Shown piece by piece: positions 9,478 to 18,217 of a stretch of DNA of 53,599 bases. The notes under the pieces were generated by a model. It was given only the letters and a program-made list of their open reading frames with translations, was not told the DNA's origin and ran no database searches. The stretch spans positions 64,001-117,599 of the forward strand of contig CALSLT010000044.1 of assembly GCA_943787265.1 (NCBI GenBank). Reading direction: 5' to 3'. Position 1 is the stretch's first letter. Each line of letters opens with the position of its first letter. Origin of the DNA: an uncultured Planctomycetaceae bacterium (GTDB lineage Bacteria > Planctomycetota > Planctomycetia > Planctomycetales > Planctomycetaceae). The translations under genes and the position numbers were made by a program.

Positions 9478-9606
9478 CTAGCCCAATGGCCCAGAGTTGT
9501 GAGCCGTGACGCGTAAGCGGCCGGGCTCCACTCGCTGCCCGAGGCCTTACGGCCAGCGGCTCACTCATGAAAATCGACAACTCTGAGGCCATTGGGCGCT
9601 AGCCGC
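9478..9606. repeat. Dispersed palindromic repeat, copy 1
   Basis: An imperfect long palindrome. The outer arms CCCAATGGC/GCCATTGGG are continued by AGAGTTGT/ACAACTCT; inner arms are GAGCCG/CGGCTC and CGTAAG/CTTACG. The same sequence occurs at 15843-15976 with only scattered substitutions in the core (GAGCCGTGACGCGTAAG shared). Both copies are intergenic, fit a chromosomal REP or MITE-like family, and create spurious minus-strand frames. Confidence 0.85.
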
Positions 9607-9639
9607 GGGTGTTGATGCAGCAGACCGGCGGCTAGCGCC
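9595..9639 (+). terminator. Perfect 12 bp inverted repeat
   Basis: GGCGCTAGCCGC at 9595-9606 is matched by GCGGCTAGCGCC at 9628-9639 across a 21-base loop. It overlaps the edge of the palindromic repeat and lies between the peptidase stop and the next start. It could act as a bidirectional transcription stop, but there is no T-tract. Confidence 0.35.
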
Positions 9640-9744
9640 TTGCCGCTCACATTTTCTGGACCACGTCCCTGGGTTCAGGTCTCGACGTTTTTGTTTGTAA
9701 ACTGGTTACACTCTTTCCGTCCATTCTGTCTTGACCGTGAGACG

Positions 9745-12700
9745 ATGCCAGTGCCTCGCCAGTTGACATATTTCGTGATCCTCGTAGTCCTGCTTCCAGA
9801 CGCGGTGGCCGCCGCCGAGCCGAACATCCAGGATGACTTCTTTCGGAAGGAAGTAGCGCCGATATTTCAGCAACGTTGTCTGAGCTGTCATAACGACGAC
9901 GAGCGGAAAGGCGACTTCTCACTGCAAAGCTCGTCGGCTGCATTCAAAGATGGATACCTGGAAGCTGGCGATGCCGAGGGAAGTCATTTGATTGAGCTGA
10001 TCACTCCCGTCGACGGCACGGCGAAAATGCCGAAGAATGCTGACCCGCTTTCGGCTGACGAAATTTCTGCCGTTCGGAAATGGATCGACGCGGGCGCCAA
10101 GTGGCCTGACGACTTGAAACTGACCAAATCGCCAGTCGCCGATCTCAACTGGTGGTCACTACAACCGTTGAAGCGTCCGACTGTGCCGGATATTTGGAGC
10201 GCTCGCAAAAAGAATGAAGCTGCGGTTTCGGTAACTCACTCAGGCCGGCTGAAACTTAGAACCGAGGTCGATGCGTTTATTCAGGATACGTTGACGAAGA
10301 AGGGACTGAAGGCCTCGCTTGAAGCAGACCGACGGACCCTCATTCGACGGCTGTACTTTGACTTGATCGGACTTCCGCCCACTCCCGAACAAATTGAAGC
10401 CTTCGTTTCGGACAAGCAGCCCAAAGCTTACGAACGGCTCGTGGATCACCTTCTCGATTCAGAAGGCTACGGAGAACGCTGGGCACGACACTGGCTGGAC
10501 GTGGTTCATTACGCAGACACTCACGGGTATGACAAAGACAAGCTGAGGCCGAACGCCTGGCCTTATCGTGACTACGTGATTCGCTCGTTGAACAACGACA
10601 AACCGTACGAACGTTTTGTCAGGGAACAAATAGCTGGCGACACGTTGTGGCCGGACACCGTCGACGGAATCACGGCCACCGGATTCATCGCCGCCGGGCC
10701 GTGGGACTATATCGGGCACGCCGAAGTCCCGGAGTCCAAGATCGACGGAAAAGTCGCTCGAAATATGGATCGTGACGACATGGTCACGTCGACGATGAAC
10801 ACGTTTTGCAGCGTGACTGTGCAGTGTGCGAGATGCCACAACCACAAGTTCGATCCGATCACTCAGGAGCACTACTACAGTCTGCAGTCGGTGTTCGCCG
10901 CACTCGATCGAGCTGATCGAACGTACGACGCTGATCCTCAGACCGCCGCTCGTCGACGGAAACTTCTGGCTCGTAAAGACTCTCTGGTGAAGGAGAAGAC
11001 TCGACTGGATTCGGTCGTTGCTGAGAAAGCTGGCGAAAGGTTGGCTCCGATTGACGCAAAGCTGGCCGCGCTGCGAAAGCAAAAGGAAGCATCCGGTGGG
11101 GCGAAACCGGAATTTGGTTACCACAGCAAGATTGAGAAGAAACAAAACACCGTCAAATGGGTCCAGGTCGACCTTGGGAAGCCGACGCCAATCGCTTCAG
11201 TTCTGTACGTCGGTTGCCATGACACCTTCAATGGGATCGGGCACGGATTCGGTTTCCCCTTGCGGTATCGCATCGAAGCATCTGACGACGGGTCGTTCAA
11301 AACTGGCGTAACGACGCTTGCTGATTCTACGAAGGTCGATGTTGCTAATCCGGGGACGAACCCTCAATTACAAAAGGCACCGGCGGGATTAAAGGCTCGC
11401 TTTGTCCGAATCACGGCGACGAAACTGGCGCCTCGGAGTAACGACTTCATCTTCGCTCTCGCGGAACTAAGCGTTTTAACTCCAAACGGCGGCAACGCAG
11501 CTTCAGGCAAACGCGTCACATCGCTCGATTCGATTCAGGCTCCGGTCCGATGGCAGCGTAAGAATCTTGTCGACGGGTACTACTTCGGGGTGACTGCAGC
11601 TCCGGACATTCAGGACCGAATTGCGAATTTGATGAATGAGCGGGCTGCGATTCTCGCCAGTATTCTGGGCGACAAGCTGAAGTCGCAGATGGCCGAAAAC
11701 CAAGCCGCCACCACGGCAACGGATAATGCGATCAAGGCCTTGCCGGCTCAAAGCAAGGTCTACGCAGGGATGATTCACCACGGGAAAGGCAACTTCGTCG
11801 GCACGGGGGCCAAAGGCGGGAAGCCGAGAGTCATCAATGTTCTGCATCGAGGCAACGTGCAACAGCCACGCGACATCGTCAGACCTGGGACGATCCCGGT
11901 TATATCGAACGTCGACTGGGAATTTCAGCTCACCGAGACTCACAACGAAGCGGACCGACGTGTGGCTTTAGCCGAGTGGATCGTTCGTCGCGACAACCCG
12001 CTGACATGGCGGTCGATCGTCAATCGAGTCTGGCAGTATCACTTTGGACGAGGCATCGTTGACTCACCAAACGACCTGGGACGCATGGGGCAGTTGCCTT
12101 CTCATCCGGAGCTGCTCGACTGGCTGGCCGTCGAGTTTCGTGATGGCGGGCAGTCGCTCAAGAAGCTGCACCGGCTGATTGTGACCAGCTCGGTTTATCG
12201 CCAGGCGTCGGCTCACAACGAAGAGAACAGCCAGATTGACAGTGGGAATGCCTACCTCTGGCGAATGAATCGTCGACGCCTCACGGCCGAAGAAGTTCGC
12301 GACTCGGTCCTGGCGGTCAGTGGCAAACTGGATCGAAAGATGTTCGGCCCGGGGTTCCAGTTGTTCGTGCTGGAGCATCCTCAACACTCGCCGCACTACG
12401 AATATCACAAGCATGATCCGGACGATCCAGCTTCGCATCGTCGCAGCATTTACCGCTTCATCGGTCGCAGCCAGCCTGACCCGTTCATGACAACGCTCGA
12501 CTGTGCGGACTCTTCGCAGAGTGTTCCTCGCCGGGACGAAACGGTGACTGCGTTGCAGGCACTTTCGCTCTTGAACAATAAATTCATGCTCCGCATGGCT
12601 GAGCATTTTTCCACGCAAGTACAAAGCGAACTCAACGACAAACAGAAGCAGATTAGTCGAGTGTTTGAACTTGCAACCGGACGGCGACCTCCGTCAGATC

Positions 12701-12795
12701 AGCTTTCAGCTTTAACGGAGTTCGAAGCCGAGTATGGGATGAAGAATCTTTGCCGACTCATTCTTAATTTGAACGAGTTTGTTTTTGTGGATTAA
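9745..12795 (+). CDS. Planctomycete cytochrome-type PSD1 protein (PSCyt1-DUF1549-F5/8C-DUF1553)
   Basis: About 1016 residues starting MPVPRQLTYFVILVVLLPD, a signal peptide. PSCyt1 contains haem-binding CLSCH near residue 50, followed by DUF1549 (PSCyt2) with TLIRRLYFDLIGLPPTPEQ, GERWARHWLDVVHYADTHGY and a second CARCH. A discoidin-like domain (WVQVDLGKPTPIASVLY through RFVRITATKLAP) is inserted before DUF1553 (DNPLTWRSIVNRVWQYHFG, LDWLAVEFRDGG). These secreted proteins of unknown biochemistry are typical of Planctomycetes and usually paired with DUF1501 genes, as here. The F5/8C insert suggests carbohydrate or surface binding. The ATG at 9745 is chosen because the signal peptide follows it. 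Confidence 0.9.
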   Translation: MPVPRQLTYFVILVVLLPDAVAAAEPNIQDDFFRKEVAPIFQQRCLSCHNDDERKGDFSLQSSSAAFKDGYLEAGDAEGSHLIELITPVDGTAKMPKNADPLSADEISAVRKWIDAGAKWPDDLKLTKSPVADLNWWSLQPLKRPTVPDIWSARKKNEAAVSVTHSGRLKLRTEVDAFIQDTLTKKGLKASLEADRRTLIRRLYFDLIGLPPTPEQIEAFVSDKQPKAYERLVDHLLDSEGYGERWARHWLDVVHYADTHGYDKDKLRPNAWPYRDYVIRSLNNDKPYERFVREQIAGDTLWPDTVDGITATGFIAAGPWDYIGHAEVPESKIDGKVARNMDRDDMVTSTMNTFCSVTVQCARCHNHKFDPITQEHYYSLQSVFAALDRADRTYDADPQTAARRRKLLARKDSLVKEKTRLDSVVAEKAGERLAPIDAKLAALRKQKEASGGAKPEFGYHSKIEKKQNTVKWVQVDLGKPTPIASVLYVGCHDTFNGIGHGFGFPLRYRIEASDDGSFKTGVTTLADSTKVDVANPGTNPQLQKAPAGLKARFVRITATKLAPRSNDFIFALAELSVLTPNGGNAASGKRVTSLDSIQAPVRWQRKNLVDGYYFGVTAAPDIQDRIANLMNERAAILASILGDKLKSQMAENQAATTATDNAIKALPAQSKVYAGMIHHGKGNFVGTGAKGGKPRVINVLHRGNVQQPRDIVRPGTIPVISNVDWEFQLTETHNEADRRVALAEWIVRRDNPLTWRSIVNRVWQYHFGRGIVDSPNDLGRMGQLPSHPELLDWLAVEFRDGGQSLKKLHRLIVTSSVYRQASAHNEENSQIDSGNAYLWRMNRRRLTAEEVRDSVLAVSGKLDRKMFGPGFQLFVLEHPQHSPHYEYHKHDPDDPASHRRSIYRFIGRSQPDPFMTTLDCADSSQSVPRRDETVTALQALSLLNNKFMLRMAEHFSTQVQSELNDKQKQISRVFELATGRRPPSDQLSALTEFEAEYGMKNLCRLILNLNEFVFVD

Positions 12796-12802
12796 GCGGT
12801 AG

Positions 12803-12819
12803 GTCAGGTTTCGCCTGAC
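12803..12819 (+). terminator. Small hairpin after the PSD1 gene
   Basis: GTCAGG, loop TTTCG, CCTGAC, starting 8 bases after the stop codon. The same GTCAGG/CCTGAC motif recurs at 22578-22594 upstream of the DUF2760 gene, so it may be a short repeat rather than a terminator. Confidence 0.3.
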
Positions 12820-12905
12820 GAAGTCAACTTCCGTCGTACCATTCAGAGTGTGGTTTTCTCACAGAATTCCGTCAGGGTGAACCTGATCAACACAAAGACG
12901 CTGAC

Positions 12906-14366
12906 ATGAATCGAAGACAGTTTCTCAATCAGCTTGGCAGTGGATTTGGCGGTCTCGCTCTGACGGGGATGCTCCAGAACGACGGACTGCTGGCCGCGAC
13001 GGAGGCTGTCGGTGTCGGCGGTGCCGTCGAAGTGCTGCATCATCCACCCAAAGCGAAGCGAGTTGTGCAGCTCTTCATGGGCGGGGCGGCCAGTCATCTC
13101 GACCTGTTCGATTACAAACCGGCTCTGGAAAAACATCACGGCGAAAAGTCAGACTTCGGCGAGCACGTTGAAGCGTTTCAGAACGGACTTGGCCCGTGGA
13201 TGAAATCACCGTTCTCGTTTCGTCAATACGCGGAGTGTGGCAAACATCTCAGTGAAGCGGTACAGCCGCTGGGGGATGTCGCTGACGAGATGGCCTTTGT
13301 TCATAACATGGTGGGCAAGACCGGTGTTCACAGCCAGGCAACCTATCTTCAATCGACAGGGTTCGACACGCCTGGATTTCCAGGCATGGGGAGTTGGATC
13401 AGCTACGCACTTGGCAATATGAACGAAAACCTGCCCACTTTCGTCGTGCTTCCCGACCGGCGAGGTTTCGCGTCGAACGGTCCCAAGAATTGGGGAGCAG
13501 CGTTTCTGCCGACTCATCACCAGGGAACGATCATTCGGCCTGGAACCGAAAACCCGATCGCGGATCTGATACCGCGAGCAAAGTACGTCAGTAAGGCGGG
13601 TGATGCGCGAGCGTTGCAGCTTCTGACAAAGCTCAATCGCGAACACCAGGAGTCGCGACCAGGAGACTCGCGGCTGGAAGCTCGCATTCGTAGCTACGAA
13701 CTGGCGGCGAAGATGCAACTGAGCGCGCCCGAAGCATTGGACATCTCAGGAGAACCCAAACACATCATCGACATGTACGGCCTAAGCGATGGTCAGAAAG
13801 AGTTCAGCAAGGAGATCAATCCGGTCGAGGAAACTGACTACTTCGGACGCAAGTGCCTGGTCGCCCGGCGACTGTTGGAACGAGGTGTGCGCTTCGTGCA
13901 AATCTGGTCGGGCAACGACAATGGATTTCCTCGGCGAAACTGGGACTCGCACGAAGACATCAAACGCGACCACGGACCGCTCGCGATGGGCATGTCACAC
14001 GGAGCGGCCGCGCTGATTAAGGACCTGAAGCAACGAGGCATGCTGGAGGACACGATTGTTCTATGGACGACCGAATTCGGCCGGATGCCCAGCACGCAAG
14101 GCAGCAAAGGTCGAGACCACAACCCGTACGTATTCACGAACTGGCTGTGCGGAGGCGGCATCAAGGGCGGAACGACGTACGGCCCTTCAGATCAGTGGGG
14201 CTACAAACCGCTGGACCGAGATAACCCGACGCAGGTCTACGATATCCACGCCACGATCCTTCATCTGCTGGGCATCGATCATCGGAAACTCACCGTTCGC
14301 CATAACGGTATCGACCGCCGCCTGACCGACGTTCATGGCCACGTGATCGACGACTTGCTGGCGTAA
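12906..14366 (+). CDS. DUF1501 family protein
   Basis: A 486-residue protein with the alkaline-phosphatase-superfamily-like DUF1501 domain. It starts MNRRQFLNQLGSGFGGLAL, a Tat-like leader, and carries the family signatures VVQLFMGGAASHLDLFDYKP, VWTTEFGRMPSTQGS (as LWTTEFGRMP) and GRDHNPYVFTNWLCGGGIKGG near the C-terminus. Members are exported and of unknown reaction. It follows the PSD1 gene by 110 bases on the same strand, the standard DUF1553-DUF1501 pairing, and the two are probably one transcription unit working on the same extracellular process. Confidence 0.92.
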   Translation: MNRRQFLNQLGSGFGGLALTGMLQNDGLLAATEAVGVGGAVEVLHHPPKAKRVVQLFMGGAASHLDLFDYKPALEKHHGEKSDFGEHVEAFQNGLGPWMKSPFSFRQYAECGKHLSEAVQPLGDVADEMAFVHNMVGKTGVHSQATYLQSTGFDTPGFPGMGSWISYALGNMNENLPTFVVLPDRRGFASNGPKNWGAAFLPTHHQGTIIRPGTENPIADLIPRAKYVSKAGDARALQLLTKLNREHQESRPGDSRLEARIRSYELAAKMQLSAPEALDISGEPKHIIDMYGLSDGQKEFSKEINPVEETDYFGRKCLVARRLLERGVRFVQIWSGNDNGFPRRNWDSHEDIKRDHGPLAMGMSHGAAALIKDLKQRGMLEDTIVLWTTEFGRMPSTQGSKGRDHNPYVFTNWLCGGGIKGGTTYGPSDQWGYKPLDRDNPTQVYDIHATILHLLGIDHRKLTVRHNGIDRRLTDVHGHVIDDLLA

Positions 14367-14438
14367 GTCGCGATGCCCGACGGCGTAAGTCTAGGTTTTC
14401 ATGGTCTTATGCAGGAGTCGTGAGATTGCTCTATCCGC

Positions 14439-15782
14439 CTACTTGCGAAGCGACACTCGTACCATTTCGTGATCGTTGCGGATGATGACGTGACCGTTGG
14501 CGAAGGCTGGCTGAACCCAGTTGACGATGCTGTTTGCAAAACGGCGCGGGCCGAAACCAGACTCAGTATCGGGCTTGATCAGCAACGTTCGATCAATCAC
14601 TTCGACTCCTTTCGGTGAGAATCGAACAATCAGCAGCTCGCCTTCATCGTTGACCATGAAGTAGCGGTCTCCGTTCTTGACGAAGTAGGCGGACCCCCAC
14701 CGTCCCTGGCGAGTCAGCTCTTTGTTCTCCCAGACGCGTTTTCCGGTTGCCAGTTCGAGCCCACGCAGTTCACCGTAGCTGCACGTTCCGTAGAAGTGAT
14801 CGCCTTCCACAACCGGAGTCGTGATCACCGAGTGCAGGCCTTTGGTACCGTTAGGCCGCTCGCTTTCTCCCTGGATATGCCAGAGCTTCTTCGCGGTCGG
14901 CTGATCGTTGTCCATGTCGACCAGCATGGACCCGCTGTAGAACGATGAAACCAGCAGTTGCGAACCACTTTTAACCGGAGTCGCAATCGTCATGTGATGA
15001 CGGACGCTCATCGGTACTTGCCAGTAGATTTCTCCAGTCTGAGGGTTCAGAGATCGCAGCGCTGCCGGATCCCAGTAGATCAACTGTTTGATTCCGGCGT
15101 GTTCGTAAATCACAAACTGCGAGTAGCCCAACTCATCGTTGCTCGGCACTGCCTTCCAGACTTCTTCGCCAGTCATCTTGTTGAAGGCTCTGACCTGCTC
15201 GCTGTTCTTTCCTCCAGTCGCAAAGATGACCAGATCGCCGTCAATAATCGGCGAAGTCGAGATGCCCCACACTGGCAGCAGTGCTTCGAATTGCTTGCGG
15301 GAGTCCTTCGACCAGAGCAGCTTTCCATCCTCAAGACTTACACACCGAATGTGTCCGGCCGCTCCGACCGCGTAAACGCGGTCTACGTCGATGGTCGGCG
15401 TCGCTCTGGGGCCGGTCCGATAAGAGCCCATCAGCTCGCGGTAGTGCGTCTGCCACTCGTCCTTCCACAACAGCTTGCCGGTCTTCTCGTCGAGGCAGAT
15501 GACTCGCTCAATCGCCTCGACCGTTTCCGTACCCGGCTTCGGGCGATAGTCCATCGTGACGATGCGGCCCTTCGAAACGACCGGCCCGGAGTACCCCGAG
15601 CCAATCGAAATCTGCCATGCGGTCTTTAGCCCGTCCTTCGGGAACTTGTCGACGATGCCGTCTTCATGCCAGACCGCCAGTCGATCCTTGCCGCGCCACT
15701 GAGTCCAGTCATCCGCCGAAACACTCGCCGCAACGGCCAGGATCATCAACAACGTCCAGCCACGAGTCGTCGTCACAGCCAT
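14439..15782 (-). CDS. Secreted PQQ-type beta-propeller (BamB-like fold)
   Basis: About 447 residues with a signal peptide (WTLLMILAVAASVSADD) followed directly by WTQWRGKDR, the usual opening of planctomycete PQQ-repeat proteins, and blades with tryptophan-docking motifs such as KTGKLLWKDEW, EDGKLLWSKDS, MTGEEVWKAV and TGKRVWENKEL. Predicted role: periplasmic or extracellular propeller, either a scaffold or a quinoprotein-like enzyme; no cofactor ligands can be confirmed. The open frame extends upstream to 15959, but that extension is translated palindromic repeat and the signal peptide identifies the ATG at 15782. It runs convergent to the DUF1501 gene. Confidence 0.88.
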   Translation of the reverse strand: MAVTTTRGWTLLMILAVAASVSADDWTQWRGKDRLAVWHEDGIVDKFPKDGLKTAWQISIGSGYSGPVVSKGRIVTMDYRPKPGTETVEAIERVICLDEKTGKLLWKDEWQTHYRELMGSYRTGPRATPTIDVDRVYAVGAAGHIRCVSLEDGKLLWSKDSRKQFEALLPVWGISTSPIIDGDLVIFATGGKNSEQVRAFNKMTGEEVWKAVPSNDELGYSQFVIYEHAGIKQLIYWDPAALRSLNPQTGEIYWQVPMSVRHHMTIATPVKSGSQLLVSSFYSGSMLVDMDNDQPTAKKLWHIQGESERPNGTKGLHSVITTPVVEGDHFYGTCSYGELRGLELATGKRVWENKELTRQGRWGSAYFVKNGDRYFMVNDEGELLIVRFSPKGVEVIDRTLLIKPDTESGFGPRRFANSIVNWVQPAFANGHVIIRNDHEMVRVSLRK

Positions 15783-15842
15783 GTCTCTGCTTTCTCTCAA
15801 GAATGTGTCTGAGATAATTTTCTGATTCAGTGAGCCGACGGC

Positions 15843-15976
15843 GCTAGTCCAAAGCCACCAGCGTTGTGAGCCGTGACGCGTAAGCCGCCGGGCTCCACTC
15901 GCTGCCCGAGGCCTTACGACCAGCGGCTCACTCATGAGAATCGACAACTCCGGGGCCATTGGGCGCTAGCCGCGGA
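15843..15976. repeat. Dispersed palindromic repeat, copy 2
   Basis: Second copy of the repeat at 9478-9606. The core GAGCCGTGACGCGTAAG and the arm GGCCATTGGGCGCTAGCCGC are shared. Its left outer arm is degraded (CTAGTCCAAAGCCACCAG in place of CTAGCCCAATGGCCCAGAG), so the palindrome is less perfect than in copy 1. Confidence 0.85.
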
Positions 15977-16062
15977 CAATCAGGCTACAACTTATTCAAA
16001 GCCCGCGGCCATCGCCAACGGCTCACAGAATACGCAACTTCGGTGGAAAAGGAATTTGCAGG

Positions 16063-16383
16063 ATGGATCTTGATGAATTACGGAAGGCCAACGAGCAGCG
16101 ACATATCGAATGGGCCAACGGAGAGTCCTTGCCCTTGTCATTCCGAGGCGTCGAACTTGCAGGCGAAGTCGGCGAAGCATGCAACGAGATCAAGAAACTC
16201 GCCCGCACAGAACTCGGCATCCGAGGCGGCAAGGACGACCTGACCGGGCTCCGAGAAGAACTGGCAGATGTGATGATCTGCGTCGACCTGATCGCGATGG
16301 ATTTGGGGATTGATCTCGGCGAAGTGATCCGAGCCAAATTCAACGCGACGTCAGAAAAGTACGGCCTTGAAACCAGGCTATGA
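16063..16383 (+). CDS. MazG-like nucleotide pyrophosphohydrolase domain protein
   Basis: A 106-residue all-alpha NTP pyrophosphatase-type protein. The metal-binding pattern is visible as E-x-x-E in ELAGEVGEACNEIKK and E-x-x-D in REELADVMICVDLIA. Stand-alone MazG-like proteins hydrolyse noncanonical or excess NTPs and often occur near phage or mobile genes; the substrate here is not known. AAGGA lies 9 bases before the ATG. It is flanked by the palindromic repeat upstream and the convergent DUF3299-like gene downstream, with no operon partner. Confidence 0.85.
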   Translation: MDLDELRKANEQRHIEWANGESLPLSFRGVELAGEVGEACNEIKKLARTELGIRGGKDDLTGLREELADVMICVDLIAMDLGIDLGEVIRAKFNATSEKYGLETRL

Positions 16384-16441
16384 GATCAGGCAGGCAGGAC
16401 CGAATGTCCCTGATATGAGAATCGGGTGGCCAGTCAATTTT

Positions 16442-16921
16442 TTAATCGAGATTACTTACTCGACGACGATAGCCTTCTTTCATGTCATAGAGATGGTAGA
16501 TTTTTCCGTCGATGATCTGTGATTTGATCTTGAACTGGCCGACAACCGTTAGTCGCCTGTCTGAGGCATTTTCAATCGTCACGTTCTTTCGCAACTTCAC
16601 GTCGATTAGATCACACACGGTGATCGGGGCGCCGAAATTTCACAGCCGTCGTTGTTCGACCAGAGTGAATTGTGTCAGGCCCGCATCCTGGAACGTTGGG
16701 AGCATGAATCCCTTGATCGTCACGAACTTTCCGTCAAGTTCAGTCAGTGCATTCGGAATCTGTTCGACATGCTCGGGTGAAAGCTCTTTTGAATGTAGGT
16801 TCAGGTCGTTGAAGGTGAGAAGGTGGATGCGGCCTGACGCGTCAGGAGGGGACATCGCGATTGCCACAGCGACGAGAACGATTCCGCACACTAGGACTAC
16901 GCAGCTTTTGGCAGATTCCAT
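16442..16921 (-). CDS. DUF3299-like membrane-anchored protein with in-frame TGA
   Basis: The ATG at 16921 has AAGGA 7 bases upstream and opens an N-terminal membrane segment (VVLVCGIVLVAVAIAM). The text HLLTFNDLNLHS, LDGKFVTIKGFMLPTFQ, GLTQFTLV matches the first half of DUF3299-type proteins. The frame then meets TGA at 16640-16642 and continues open without any indel as NFGAPITVCDLIDVKL, LTVVGQFKIKSQIIDGKIYH and LYDMKEGYRR to TAA at 16442. Relatives are expected to have Cys-Cys-Phe-Gly there, which puts the TGA at a cysteine position. Either TGA is read as selenocysteine, or the gene is inactivated. A second reading, with two compensating frame changes giving VNNDGC before NFG, also fits and would mean decay. 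Without recoding the product is about 93 residues. Confidence 0.6.
16609..16625 (-). promoter_or_regulatory. Hairpin downstream of the in-frame TGA (SECIS-like candidate)
   Basis: On the minus strand, 14 bases after the TGA, GATCAC and GTGATC form a perfect 6 bp stem around the loop CGTGT. The loop begins 20 bases after the TGA and has G in its first two positions, which fits the general bacterial selenocysteine-insertion layout as I remember it. Such a small hairpin can occur by chance. Confidence 0.3.
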
Positions 16922-16960
16922 GAGGATGTCCTTGTTTGCCCACGAAGTTCCGGATGACAC

Positions 16961-17315
16961 GTTGGCATGTACTTTGGTTGGATTGCACGTTCAGCAAAGC
17001 CAGCATGTCGACTTAATTGGGGCTGGTCAAATTGTACCCGTGGATAAACCTGAGGCCGCCTCCGTCGGGTGGCATAGCCAAAATGCCTGTGTCGTATCGC
17101 GACAGGATGCTTCATCATGCGTGTTGGAGTGCGCGAGAGTCGCTCCTTTTGTGTTTTGCGAGCGAAGGGTGGGACTTCCTGGGCCTGCGGCACCCAACCA
17201 CAAGTGGTCGGGCCACCCGCGAACGACTCGATCTAATGCCTCAGTTCACCGCGAATGAGAGTTTGGCCGTGAATTCGGAGCACGCGGCAATGAGTGCGCC
17301 AGTGCATTGATTTGG
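16961..17315. other. Gap without recognisable gene
   Basis: About 350 bases between the DUF3299-like gene and the membrane-protein fragment. Frames here on both strands are short and show no domain or ribosome-binding site. It should contain the promoter of the minus-strand DUF3299-like gene near 16961-17040. No strong hairpin was found. Confidence 0.4.
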
Positions 17316-17749
17316 TTATGTCCTTTTGCGAATTGCCACGAATGTACCGATCGCGGTGATAGGACTCGTGATCGCAAGGAAACATAGCGACGCCAAGAGA
17401 TCGTGCATCTGAAATGGAGGAGGCACAAGGTTATCTGGTGCCACAAAGGCAGCGTAAAGAATGAACAATCGATCTGCCCATATATACGCAAGCGTGGCTA
17501 ATAGGTTGGCGGTCAGTCCGACAGAATAACTCTGTTTGCAGGCCCCTATGACTGCAGCAGAGAGCGGGATTAGCAGAACAACCCCCGCTCGAAGGATAGA
17601 GGGTAACTGTTCGTACGGGGGGATCATCACAACAAACGTGGGTGCAAAGAATAGGAGTGCGACTCCAAGCGTGCCATTTCTCGTTGTGTGGATTTGAGAA
17701 AGAATGTTTTTGAACAAGTAACAGACGAGCATCGCGACAACGAAATGAA
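17316..17749 (-). pseudogene. Membrane protein, C-terminal part, cut off by IS66
   Basis: Encodes the last ~144 residues of a hydrophobic protein with four or five membrane segments (FVVAMLVCYLF, LGVALLFFAPTFVVMIPP, AGVVLLIPLSAAVIGA, LLASLCFLAITSPITAIG). The frame runs on into the IS66 left end. It is continuous with the fragment at 20427-20753 once the IS66 element and one copy of the GAAATGAA duplication are removed: the joined text reads FAFLVHF then VVAMLVCY, in frame, giving about 250 residues. Function unknown. An internal ATG at 17771, inside the IS end, might allow some expression, but I regard the gene as broken. Confidence 0.8.
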
Positions 17750-17815
17750 GTATCCGCCCGGCAAAGTGCATGTTGACGTGGGTTGTATCCTTCGGGGTTT
17801 TCCGGGGGAGCAATT

Positions 17816-18217
17816 ATGGGACGGGCGAAGTATTCGGCGGAGCAGTGGTCAGTCTGGATTGATCAGCAGCGTGATTCAGGGCTGACGATTTCTGAGTTCT
17901 GCGGGTCGGTTGGTGTGACGGAGAACTCGTTCTACGTTTGGCGCAGGAAGTTGAGATCAGATCGTGCGGTCGCATCACGTTCTGGGAAGTTTTCGGCCGA
18001 GAGCTTTGTTCCGTTGTCGATTGTCGAGTCCAGCGGAACAAGCCACGGGATCGAAGTTGATCTACCGTGCGGAGCCGTGGTTCGCGTGCCCGGCAACGAA
18101 CAACTGATTCGGCAGACGCTGGGATTGCTGCTGGAGTTCGGTGTGGCGACGGATACAGGACAGGGAAGGAAAACCGATCCAGCAGCGGCCGCGAGCTCAG
18201 GCGGTTCGTCATGCTGA
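17816..18217 (+). CDS. tnpA: IS66 accessory protein TnpA
   Basis: A 133-residue protein starting MGRAKYSAEQWSVWIDQQ with an N-terminal helix-turn-helix of the transposase-8 type (GLTISEFCGSVGVTENSFYVWRRKL) and the C-terminal IS66 OrfA pattern ending in PCGAVVRVPGNEQLIRQTL. It likely binds the IS ends. GGGGGAG precedes the ATG by about 6 bases. Its stop overlaps the start of tnpB (ATG at 18211), the usual translationally coupled arrangement. It appears intact. Confidence 0.9.
   Translation: MGRAKYSAEQWSVWIDQQRDSGLTISEFCGSVGVTENSFYVWRRKLRSDRAVASRSGKFSAESFVPLSIVESSGTSHGIEVDLPCGAVVRVPGNEQLIRQTLGLLLEFGVATDTGQGRKTDPAAAASSGGSSC

Noticed and set aside
10459..11145. 228-codon minus-strand frame inside the PSD1 gene
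   Set aside because: Overlaps a strongly supported gene on the other strand and shows no domain.
14439..15959. N-terminal extension of the PQQ propeller to 15959
   Set aside because: The extra 59 codons are the palindromic repeat; the same residues appear in a false frame at 9311-9592. The signal peptide marks the start at 15782.
16512..17258. 248-codon plus-strand frame
   Set aside because: Antisense to the DUF3299-like gene with no recognisable motif; an artefact of base composition.
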